Assembly: GCA_030686995.1 (NCBI GenBank)
Contig: CM060703.1
Location: 118,960,861 to 119,024,860 of the forward strand
Length of the DNA: 64,000 nt
From: Artemisia argyi
Taxonomy: Eukaryota > Streptophyta > Magnoliopsida > Asterales > Asteraceae
Direction of reading: 5' to 3'
Shown here: positions 55,203 to 64,000 of the stretch, piece after piece
Numbering within the stretch: position 1 is the first letter of the stretch
How the letters are laid out: each line of letters begins with the position of its first letter
Notes under the pieces: model-generated
What the model saw: the letters and a program-made list of their open reading frames with translations, nothing else
Database searches by the model: none
What the model was told of the DNA's origin: nothing
Translations under genes and position numbers: made by a program

Positions 55203-56366
55203 ATGTCTCATCCACACCTTCTTATTTGCCATTAGTGTGGCAATTCTTATAATGGTGGTAATTGCCCCGGTTGTTGCATAGTAGAGTCAGGAAACGGGTC
55301 TGTCTATAACCAAGATTTCTATTCCTACCATGACACGACTGATTTATTCCATCAGCTACCACACCATGATACTCAGCAGTTTTACTGTTGTGAGTACTGT
55401 GGTGTTTCACACTACAGTTCTTATTGTCAATCGGGAAACACGCTTGTCTATGAGCAGTTTCCTGATAACGATAATAACTCTAGCACACACAACCCACAGC
55501 CACATTAGTTTTACTGTTGTGATTACTGTGGAGGTCCACACTTCAGCTCCGATTGTCAAACAAGGAATCCATTTCCTTGTAACACTTTTGACACATCGTA
55601 TTATGACGAACCTCCACCTCAGCCAATTCCTCAAAGTCTTCTCCTTGATCTTTTGGATTTAGTGAAAGATTTGAGAGGAATTACACATACCCCAGATAAT
55701 CCAAACCAAAAATCGATGGAAGAATTGTTAGCTGACGAACAGGCTGCTAAAATAAATTCCCAAGATGCCTATGAAAAATCCATTAGGTAATCAATTGCAA
55801 AAGAAAAAGCAGCCAGATCTAGCTCTCGATTCCGTTTCATTCCTGATGATAGTGATGATGAGGATACACTTGATATCCTTGAATTTTATAAAGATTCATC
55901 AGGTTCATCAGATGAAATTCCATCAGTTGAGATTCCATCTCAATCCACTGTTATCACACCCGAGGTTCCCACTCACTCTTTGATCATGGGGGACGAGCAT
56001 CTTGACAGTATTCCTGAAAGGGAATCGGACGAATTTATAAAGTCTAGTGTTGAGAACCTTGTCCCAATCCCTAGAGAGTCACAGGGAATTCTTGATCATA
56101 TTTGTGATATCCCTCCTCCTCTTGTCTTCCCGACTGATGATGTTCAAATGTTCTCCGATTCTACTGATGACGATTCGTTATCTTGTGGAGACATCGTTTT
56201 TATTGAAGAATTACCTTCTAAGCTAGTTAGTTTAGAAGAAGAGAATGATGAGATTGACACTGAAATCAAGGATGAAGCACTTCGCGCAACATTTTTGAAT
56301 ATCGATCTCCTCATTTCTAAAATTAAGGCTTTCAAAAAGAAACCTATTTCATCTCCTATCCCCATA
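55203..56366 (+). pseudogene. Second copy of the B accessory ORF, broken and truncated
   Basis: It is colinear with 48197-49360 but carries in-frame stops at 55233-55235 (TAG), 55506-55508 (TAG) and 55788-55790 (TAA). It ends at the rearrangement junction. The 'MGDEHLDSIPERESDEFI' block survives at 55986 onward. Confidence 0.85.
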
Positions 56367-56887
56367 TGTACGCTAATCTTAAAAGTACTCCAAGTGTTTT
56401 GATTATCTTAATTCGAGTCATTAGATTAGTTTATTTGTAAAGTATGTAAAAATGCAAGTGTAAGGGGAATATTCATTTCCTATGATGTATTATTTTGGAT
56501 GGTAGGGTAAAAGTGTATGCAACAAAAAAAAAAAAAAAAAAAAAAAAAATCGAAAAATAAAGAAAAAGAAAAAAAAATAGAAAAAGAGAAAAGAAAAAAC
56601 ATACGGACTACCATTCCGTTTCATTCTATGTTCATTTTATGTTTTTTTTATTTTCCATTTATTAGCTTAAGTCGAGTCTAGTCTTGGCTTAGCAACGCCA
56701 TATTGTACATGTAATTAACCAAGATTGTTAACTCGCCACCAGTAAAGACTGCCTATATCCAACAAAATCGTGTATTCCATATCCCTACACCTAACGTTAC
56801 AACCCTTTAAAAGACCTCTTTGATAGTTTATCCTAGGTGCTTACGCCATGTGGTGGAGGTTTGATCCTTTCCCAAGCCTATAGTAAT
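56367..56887 (+). other. Non-coding 3' region of A, second part
   Basis: It resumes A at the point equivalent to 2213 of A0, with AAGTGTAAGGGG near 56455 and the A-rich tract 56522-56600. It stops at the D LTR. GTAAT (56883-56887) would be D's left target duplication. Confidence 0.75.
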
Positions 56888-58550
56888 TGTTGATATAAAT
56901 AATTGTCTAAAAACGTTATTCATATCTTTCGATATCTCTATGTTTTGATAATCACAAAACAAAAACTCATCAAACCAAAGATCATGACATAAACAAGTAT
57001 TTAGTAGTAAATACTCAACTTTACCATCTAATCACTTAAGGTATGAATAAACAAAGTGTCTATTGCATTATAAGATCAAAGGAACACTTTTGTTAATCAC
57101 TAGATATTTATAAAATGTCACAAAACATTTTATATCTTTTATAAAACATTTTTGGTATTAAAAGAATATGTTTAATTCGTTACAAATTTATGAATTCAAA
57201 TTTTCAACCAAAAATGGCAAAACTAATCCAGAAAAATTTCCCTCACAAAAGGACAAGAAAATCCAACGTTCAGGAGGGCGGCCCCCTTAATCATTAAGGG
57301 GACCTCCCCCTAATTAAGGGGACCGGCACACTCCAGAACAGTATTTTCTGGCCCTTTAAATATGGGATCATTCCACATATTTTTCTCACCTTTTTGCACT
57401 AAAAACTTTCTGATCTAAACATCCATTTCCTTTCTCTAAAAATCCCTTGATCTTATATACTTTGATCTTTGTTTCAAAGTGATTCAAGCCTCAATGCTCA
57501 AGTGCAAAGAGAAGAATACTTCTATTAGAAGTATCATCTTGCTATCTAAGTTGTTTGTTTATTTCATCTTGTTGATCTTTCATATTTTGGTGAATAAGGT
57601 GTATGTATTAGTTAGCTAGATTTAGTTGTAGAATCTAGAATTTTTGTAAGTGTGAAGTGGAACTTGAAGTGAAGAAGTAGTGTTGGATAGTAGTGGTGAT
57701 AGGAGATAGTAGCAATAGTGATTAGTAGTGAAAAAATTGAAGCTTCCCAGTAGAGAAGACTAGAAGACATTAGTGGCTTGAAGTTGTGAAGATATTATTG
57801 GCTTGAAGTTGTGAAGACGTTAGTGCCTTAAAGTTGTGAAGTTGCAAGACATTGAAGTCGTGAAGTATTTGTGAAGGCGTGAAGATACTTGTGGTGTGAA
57901 GAAGTATAGAAGAAGTGAAAAGGTGTGAAGAAGGTGTGGTGTGATATTTGTTGTGAGATTGGTTCTAGCTACGATTAGAACTCGACATCTTGCTTTGTGT
58001 CGTAAATTGGTGTAAGCTTTTGGTGTGTACGGTTTTCTCCGCCATAAGGGAGGTTATTGACTTAGTGAAGAAAACTCTCGAGTTCGGTGCTCGGGGAGTG
58101 GAGTAGGGCAAGGAAGGTGTCCTTGTAGCCGAACCACTATAAATCCTTTGTCTCTCGGTTTGATCTTTCCATCTCTCACTCTTTGCTTGTTTACTTATTA
58201 GCTTTTCGTACATTGTTATAATTGTGTGTTGTGCATGTATTGATTTCACATAAAGATCAAACTAAGTTCCATTTAAAACATTAATTATACATTAGTAAAA
58301 TATAAGTATATACAATTATTAAAACACATATACATATATAAATACAAACTTATAATTAAGTGAGATATATGAAATTATAATTTCTATTCAACACTTTAAA
58401 TAAGTAGTGTCTATGTGATATATGTGAATTAATTTGTATCTATACTTTAGCTTCAAAGGTTTTTACAATTACCATCAATCCTTTGAAAGCAAACTTTTAT
58501 TAAACGAAAAAGACGCAAAACTATTCAACCCCCCCTTCTAGTTTTCCACA
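56888..58550 (+). repeat. 5' LTR of D (1663 bp)
   Basis: It is related to the E LTR: same ends, a three-unit GGCCCCCTTAAT/ATTAAGGGGACCGG array (57276-57327), TTTAAATA box at 57355-57362, and the R/U5 block (58074-58145). A segment at 57640-57950 is a degenerate series of GTGAAG-rich phrases (for example GCTTGAAGTTGTGAAG). Confidence 0.85.
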
Positions 58551-58618
58551 ATTGGTATCAAGAGCCACGCCTAGCAAGATTTTTAAAATATATTGTATTT
58601 TAAAACTTGTAACGATCT

Positions 58619-59083
58619 ATGGAATTCGAAAAATATCTAGAAGGGGAATTTACGCAAAAACCACCATTATTTGAAAATGATCATTTTCTTGAATGGAAAA
58701 ACAAATTTGAAAATTATGTGAAATCAATAGATCTTGATCTTTGGGATATCATTTCAATTGGTGATCTTAAACCAACCAAAATGGATTTTGAAAATCAATA
58801 TAATAATCTTCAAACCAAAATTGATAAAAACACTAAAGCCAAATTACTTATTTTCAAAACTCTACCAAGAGTTGAATATGAAAGATTATTTCGTTGTAAA
58901 ATGGTAAATGATATTTGGAAATGTCTTTTAAAGTTTCACCAAGAGATTTGTAAAACCAAAGATGATAAACTTGATATTGCACAAGAAATAGTTAATCTAG
59001 AAAATTTAATAAATAAATATTTAGTTGAAATAAACACATGTACTACTAGTTCAAATGTGATCATTGAAGGTATCTATAACTAA
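58619..59083 (+). CDS. Short gag-like protein of D (154 residues)
   Basis: The N-terminal 110 residues match E gag ('PPLFENDHFLEWKNKFENYV', 'DLDLWDIISIGDLKP', 'LPRVEYERLFRCK'). The central UBN2 part and the CCHC knuckle are absent. Instead the frame ends with 'LINKYLVEINTCTTSSNVI', a tail that H also has. A conserved shortened gag suggests descent from a shared internally deleted ancestor. It could not package RNA alone without the zinc knuckle (inference). Confidence 0.7.
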   Translation: MEFEKYLEGEFTQKPPLFENDHFLEWKNKFENYVKSIDLDLWDIISIGDLKPTKMDFENQYNNLQTKIDKNTKAKLLIFKTLPRVEYERLFRCKMVNDIWKCLLKFHQEICKTKDDKLDIAQEIVNLENLINKYLVEINTCTTSSNVIIEGIYN

Positions 59084-59622
59084 GAATACATGAACCAAAT
59101 CCGAAGAAAGAGCGTTAATAAATGATGGTGCAACAAGTACGAAGAAGACGATGATAATATGGCTTGTGAGAATATTCAAACAAATGTGAACACAAGTATT
59201 GATGGCAAGGACTACATGCTTCTAGATCCAAGCGAAACTACAAACAAAACATGGAGCGACATGGACAATGGAATTGATCACCGTATAGCATGTGAAGAAT
59301 GTACAACTACAAATAAGTATTGGTATCATGGTGTGTCCGTTACTATTTCAAGATGAAGGCTCAAACGCACAATTATTCTTAGTCTTCACGACTTGTGATG
59401 ATTGGTGTGATCGATTAAGCATTTCGGATCAAGCTCCCTTGATTTCTATTGCGTTGGAATGTCACTTTGCTACTTCGACATGTTTTGGACAAACTTTTAA
59501 GATGTCTTTCATTTCTCTTATGCCCACTCTTAAAGGAAAGTTGGACCTGAGATAAGTTTTCTTTTCAAAAACTTGCCAATATTACATTATATTTAAGAAT
59601 GTTTTAATTAGTATGTGAATAT
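59084..59622 (+). other. D internal remainder, no recognised gene
   Basis: The frames at 59159-59356 and 59292-59555 overlap and match no domain I know. The first is acidic and Asn/Thr-rich ('DMDNGIDHRIACEECTTTNK') and may correspond to the region after the shortened gag in H. Confidence 0.45.
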
Positions 59623-61049
59623 TGTTAATACAAATATCGCCTAAAAACGTTATTTATATTTTACGATCTTTGCTAAGTTTTGTTAATGACAAAGTATGAA
59701 CTTTAGCTAAGAGCAAATCATCACTTTGAGTGTTTAAGTCTTGTTTAACTAATGTTTACATTTCCTTTTAAACTAAACATTGTTTTTATTTCTTAAATTA
59801 GAAAGTGTCTTGTCACATCACACTTATTTCTTAAAATAGAATTGTCACATCACATTTATGGCAAGTTTTGTCTATATGTATTTATGGTAAGAAATGTGTT
59901 TGACTTGCTTTGGTGTGGCTTACAAGTTTTGTGTTTGACTTGATTTAAGTGATGTGACATTGTTTGGTTGCTAGGATTTATGAGACAAGACCTTGTTTGG
60001 TTTGAAGAGTTATTGCATAAACCTACTGCAGACCCGACGGTACCCTGGGGGTACACGGGCGGAACCCATCTGAGGGTTCCGCCTGATCCGCCAAGCATGC
60101 AGTATGGTGTGCTATAAATACCAAGCCATAACTTGATTTTTGGCTAACCCTTTTAGGACATATATTCACATACTCTCTCAACTAACTCAGTAACCTTTTG
60201 ATTTGTGATTCTCTTATGTAGCAAGGGACTTCACAAGATCATTCAAGAAGTTACAAGCTTCAACTCTAAAGTTGCAAGTCTTGGTAGCTTGGTCATGTAT
60301 AAGCTTTGGTAGTTTATACTTCATGTGTGTCACGTATGTAGAAGTTATGGGTTAGTATTTTAGGCCTCAAAATACGTAGTGTGTTGGGAGTTGTTGTACC
60401 CTAGTAAAAGAACTAACGGGAGTGGTTGTACCCTTGGTAAAGAACTCGACATCTAGCTTTGTGTCGGTAAAAGTGTAAGCGACGAATGGGAGTGGTTGTA
60501 CCCTTGTAAAAGAACTCGACATCTAGCTTTGTGTCGGTAAAAGTATAAGCGACGTGTAAGGTTTTCTCCGCCGGTGAAAGGAGCTTGTTGATTAGTGTTT
60601 ATAACTCTCGAGTTGGAAACTCGGGGCGTGGATGTAGGGCAAGGAAAAAGAGTCCTTGTAGCCGAACCACGATAAACTATCGTGTTGTGGTTTGATTGTT
60701 TCTTTCTCTATCTTTGCTTATTATATGTTGTTGTTTAGTTAGAATTGTTGATCACATATAAAGCTTTTCAAAGAACCAAAACAAGTAAAGTTGTTCTTAT
60801 ATCTTTAAACATAAGTAAAGCTTTTCAAAGAACTAAACAAGCAAAGTTAGGATCATTACAAGTAAAGCTTTTCAAAGTATGAAACAAGTTAAGTTATAAT
60901 TGTTATCCACATGAAAAGTCTTTCCAAAGAATCAAACATATTAAGTTGTGTTTATATCTTTAACCAAACGTCAAGTTCTCAAAGGTTATTTAAGCTAAAA
61001 AGGATTTAAAAAGCGGTAAACTATTCAACCCCCCATCTAGTTTTCCACA
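59623..61049 (+). repeat. 5' LTR of H (1427 bp)
   Basis: It starts TGTTAATACAAATATCGCC and ends TTTTCCACA. The array (60031-60092) includes GGCGGAACCCA, GGGTTCCGCC and TGATCCGCC. TATAAATA is at 60113-60120, 21 bp later. A direct duplication of about 70 bp lies at 60418-60487 and 60488-60557 (GGGAGTGGTTGTACCCTTG..). Confidence 0.85.
60031..60120 (+). promoter_or_regulatory. LTR promoter of H: GGCGGAACC array and TATA box
   Basis: Inverted GGCGGAACC/GGTTCCGCC units sit directly upstream of GCTATAAATACC. The same motif family is at 34770-34836 (G), 30346-30404 and 32582-32706 (F). Confidence 0.6.
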
Positions 61050-61116
61050 ATTGGTATCAGAGCTACGTTACTCAAGATCTTTAAAATAGAATGTATTTTA
61101 AAACTTGGATCGATCC

Positions 61117-62220
61117 ATGGATTTTGAAAATCTCAAAGAAGGGCAACCTATTCAAAACCAACCGCTATTTGAAAAAGAAAACTTACTTGAATGGAAAAGT
61201 AATTTTGAAAACTATGTAAAATCAATTTATCAAGATCTTTGGCATATTATTTCTTTTGGTAATTTCAAACCAAAGAAAACAAGTTTTTGAAAACCAAGAT
61301 AACTATCTTAAACTTGATAAAAATACTAAAGCTAAAACAATGCTTTACAAAGCTTTAGTACCAAATATGAAAGAATGTATTTTTGTCAAAAGGCTAATGA
61401 TGTTTGAAAAATATGGTAAACTTTCATCAAGGAATATGTCAAGTCAAAGATGATCAATTTAATCTTACATATGAATTAGAAGTTTTAGAAAAACTAATTG
61501 ATAGACACTTAGTAGAAGTTAATACATGTGCTACTAGTTTAAATGTTTTAAATGAAGGTACAAGTGAAGATGAGTACGTGTGTTTTGTTGAACCTGCTTG
61601 CGTATCTTGGAATGTAATGGAAGTTGACGAAGACAATGATCCGGTAGTTTATTGTCAACTTATTGATACAACAAGCAAGGTGTAAGTAAAGGTGATTACT
61701 CGTGTCAAGCTCGTTGTTGTCTTGCTTGCGATTCATGGATTAACTCGGATGAAGATGAAGTCAATCATCCGGTTTGTGATTCCATACTAGATAAAACATC
61801 AAGCAAGGTACACTTTGAAACCAAACTATTTTGCTTTGATTAATTTATCCTAGAGTTTTCTAAACTATAAAATGAGTCTAAACATTTGTGCAACATGGAC
61901 CTAAAAGCTATCTTCAAGAATGAGTCTTTAAAATCTCTTAAGAATATCTTTAAAAAGGAAATCTTATTGGAAGATAAAATGTCTAGAATTAAGAGTAATG
62001 TTGAAATTAATCTAGAATGTAAATTATGTCTAGATTACAAACATGAGATTAAAATGCAAAATGAGAAAAGAAAAATTATTAGTTAAATTTGATGAAAGCT
62101 CAAAATCTCTTGAAAGATTGTTGGGGAGTCAAAGGTTGTTTAAAGAAAAAACCGCATTAGGATTTAACTCAAAAGCACCATTAACTAATAAAACAAAGCA
62201 AGTAAAATTTGTCTAACCTA
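61117..62220 (+). pseudogene. Decayed short gag of H
   Basis: ATG 61117 starts 'MDFENLKEGQPIQNQPLFEK'. Frames shift near 61270 and 61410, then continue to 'LIDRHLVEVNTCATSLNVL'. An acidic Val/Asp-rich stretch follows, and later 'NLECKLCLDYKHEIK' and 'TALGFNSKAPLTNKTKQVKF', equivalent to the end of E gag ([24 protein letters not shown]). The middle of gag, including the CCHC knuckle, is missing as in D. Confidence 0.7.
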
Positions 62221-62986
62221 GAAGAAAGACTTAGAGATAATTCTATCTCTAATAGAAACTCATGATAAAAGAATTAAGATTATCATGCTCTATGCCTTTA
62301 TATGATTGTCTAACCTTCTTGGATACATGAGTTATTGAGTTTCAAAGCATGTCGTCAAACCAAGTCTTTACACTTAATGCTTATTCGCTTGATAGCATCT
62401 CTATGCAATTTAAAAGGTACGCATTACTTAAACTTGACTTTGGTTGTATCTTGTCTCTAGCATTATGTGCTCAAATATGTGTTATTTGTAATACTCTAAA
62501 GTGTCTACCTGCTATTTGTAAATAACTAAGATTAGATTCTATGCAACAAGGAATTTAGTCTTTAGTACTAGTAAGGAGATATAAGGTGTTTTGGTTATTT
62601 AACCATCAAGAGATAAACACGAAAAACTCTTGAGTTTGTCTCACTCAACTCTTGCTTACAAGTGAGCTAACTAAGAATCTCCTAAGTGTTAAAATGTCTA
62701 ACACTTTTGTGATGCTTGCAAAACAAACCTTTGTTAAACAATTTTCTCAAACACCATACTTTGAGTCTTTAATTGTGTCTTTCTTTAATCACTCCTTTAT
62801 AATCTCACATAAAACACACAAGGTAAAATAAATCACAATTAGCATATATTAGGATGTGTGAAAGAAAATAAGTTTTCAACATCTAGGATTTACACATCAA
62901 ATGTGACACATAGTCTAATGATGTTGTACCTCTTGGACTTTTTAAAAATTAATAGAGTTCATAGTGTCTTAAGTATGAAAACCTTA
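62221..62986 (+). other. H internal spacer, no recognised gene
   Basis: From 62655 it matches 20461 onward in F (GAGCTAACTAAGAATCTCCT is present in both). Nothing before that is recognised. Confidence 0.5.
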
Positions 62987-64000
62987 AGAGTCGAGGAGTC
63001 GTTGAATATGACATTTAATGAGTGATCTCCTCCTTCTATGATATCATCTTTGGTAGATGATAACTTAGTCGAAAGTCAAATGATGGCAAGACAAGCATGG
63101 AGTTAAAGTACAAAACAACATCTTCTCACCTTGAGTTAACCATTAAATCAAGTAAAATTGACATAAGTTGTAAAACTTGATTTATAGGTTATTAGTTGTG
63201 TCTAAACAAATTCAACAAAAACAATTTTTGGAATTTAGAATAAAACAAATAGTGAAACGAAGTTGATATTTCAAAGTAATCAAGTGAGTATAGTGTCAAT
63301 ATTTGAAAGACTTTTTGATAATAAAAGCAAGCCACAAAAGCAAATGATTTTAACTTAAAGACATTCCTAGTTGCTCTCTTGTTCTCAATGGTTAAGTTAT
63401 TGATGGCTTATCAAGAATGAGATTAGTAAATTCGTAGGTAAAACTAAACGTAGAGAAATGTTTGGAAGACTACTTGTTCTCATAACATTTAGATTCAACA
63501 TTATGTTTAGCTTTTGTCTATGTGCTCGTGTTAACGAAGATCCTTAAACAACTCGTTAGTTGAGCCTAGTTGGATACATCATAAGGTACTACACAACTAG
63601 GATTATGGTCTCCCAAAAGAACGGGAATAGAAACCATAGTGTATGCCAAATGGAATTATGTCGGTAATAAGTTGATAAGAAAAGCACAAGTGGTACTTGC
63701 ACTTTTATACTTACTTACCCAATGATTCTCCAAAACGCGTAAGATTCTCATATTAGTATCGGAAGGAGAAGCACATCAACAAGCTCCGCTTGAACAAGCA
63801 AACTCGCATCAACAACGGAATTCATCTTATCAACATTGTTATACCTTCAACAAAGGAAGCATCGACTTCAGCGACAATTCAATCCATTATGTTCTTAATT
63901 GACATATTGTGATCCATCATCATCGTCTTGGTAAAAATGTTCATTGAGGAACATCTTAACTAAGAAAGTCTTATACGTTAACCATTCTATCAACGTTTTC
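62987..64000 (+). pseudogene. Relic pol of H (integrase C-terminal linker and RNase H fragments)
   Basis: 'RVEESLNMTFNE' is followed by a stop, then SPPSMISSLVDDNLVES near 62987-63074. 'REMFGRLLVLITFRFNIMF' lies near 63450-63510, then frames equivalent to LGLWYPKRTGIETIVY near 63590-63720. No RT core remains between. It aligns with F 20795-21860, showing that both come from one already-broken ancestor. Confidence 0.72.

Larger units (their letters stand above)
43795..56366 (+). mobile_element. Element B-C: tandem LTR-internal-LTR-internal fragment of a gypsy-type family with 4.1-kb LTRs
   Basis: The order is LTR (43796-47905, lacking about the first 20 bp), internal with ORF (47906-50789), complete LTR (50790-54911), internal truncated at 56366. 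The middle LTR has a purine tract before it and a PBS after it, the signature of LTR-LTR recombination into a tandem. The outer ends are both truncated and no target duplication is seen. Both junctions share short homology with element A (ATCATTT on the left, CCCCATA at 56360-56366 on the right). That suggests end-joining of a broken fragment rather than integration. Confidence 0.8.
35808..56887 (+). mobile_element. Element A: gypsy-type non-autonomous element carrying two large insertions
   Basis: It has a 5' LTR (35808-37216), a tRNA-Asp-type PBS and a retropepsin-like ORF. Its 3' region resumes at 42114-43794 and 56367-56887 around a CACTA element and the B-C fragment. It is cut by the D LTR at 56888 at the position equivalent to about 2740 of A0, so its 3' LTR should lie beyond D/H, outside the window. 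The 5 bp before it are GATGT (35803-35807). No pol domain exists in the internal region. Confidence 0.85.
56888..59622 (+). mobile_element. Element D: 5' end of a copia-type element (LTR, PBS, short gag), interrupted by H
   Basis: The LTR at 56888-58550 starts TGTTGATATAAATAATTG and ends TTTTCCACA. PBS TGGTATCAAGAGC is at 58553-58565, then a gag-like ORF (58619-59083). The remaining 540 bp hold no recognised domain. H begins at 59623, so the rest of D lies beyond the window. Confidence 0.82.
59623..64000 (+). mobile_element. Element H: copia-derived element, 5' part, open at the right edge
   Basis: The LTR is 59623-61049, PBS TGGTATCAGAGC is at 61052-61063, followed by a decayed short gag (61117-62220) and relic pol (62987-64000). 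The region from 62655 aligns with F (20461-21860). By analogy with F, two accessory genes should follow to the right of the window. It is inserted in D; the candidate left duplication is AATAT (59618-59622). Confidence 0.8.

Overview
This window is plant nuclear DNA, most likely from a member of the daisy family (Asteraceae). It shows no ordinary host gene, rRNA, tRNA or CRISPR array. Almost all of it can be assigned to LTR retrotransposons inserted into one another. Two ORF families point to Asteraceae: the retropepsin-like protein ending in 'FVGN..Y..DFMIVEDLANVID', and the 'MGDEHLD..PERESDEFIKSSVENLVP' protein. I recognise both, from memory, as common in Asteraceae retroelements. No database search was possible.

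Layout. 1-4421: 3' part and 3' LTR of a Ty3/gypsy-type element (A0, +), inserted in an ORF of an older Ty1/copia-like element K. 4422-7765 and 17327-20446: K (-), with a large accessory ORF (aORF) holding three stops, an LTR-like segment and decayed RT/RNase H. 7766-17326: complete element J (+), with 3.9-kb LTRs, only 1.7 kb of internal DNA and TSD ATAAT. 20447-21901 plus 30275-34092: copia-derived element F (+), with relic pol and two decayed aORFs. 21902-30274: complete, young copia-type element E (-), with TSD CTTAG, encoding gag plus two aORFs and no pol. 34093-35807: 3' LTR end of G (-). 35808-56887: element A (+, same family as A0), interrupted by a 3.7-kb CACTA element (38406-42110, TSD ACC) and by a 12.6-kb tandem fragment B-C of a gypsy-type family with 4.1-kb LTRs. 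56888-59622: D (+). 59623-64000: H (+), running off the window. The nesting is at least F > G > A > D > H.

How the parts relate. E, D, F, G and H are related copia-type lineages that use an initiator-Met-like PBS (TGGTATCA..). K carries recognisable RT/RNase H. F and H keep only eroded integrase and RNase H relics. E has lost pol exactly at the end of gag. E and F carry two downstream ORFs of one family, which shares a layout with K's aORF. In E and F each ORF is preceded by a GC-rich inverted-repeat array, and the second ORF of each also has a TATA box, so these look like separately promoted transcription units inside one retrotransposon. A and B use a tRNA-Asp-type PBS (TGGCGCCG..) and also have accessory ORFs instead of pol. 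Nearly every element here is therefore non-autonomous.

Most unusual locus. The short internal region of J carries, antisense to the element, a compact gene-like unit. It has three exact matches to the plant G2/M 'MSA' consensus (YCYAACGGYYA), a TATAAATA box, and two homologous two-helix membrane ORFs. These join in frame across a plausible 147-nt GT-AG intron, giving a predicted 110-residue, four-helix protein. Two stem-loops with the same loop core and covarying stems lie beside it.
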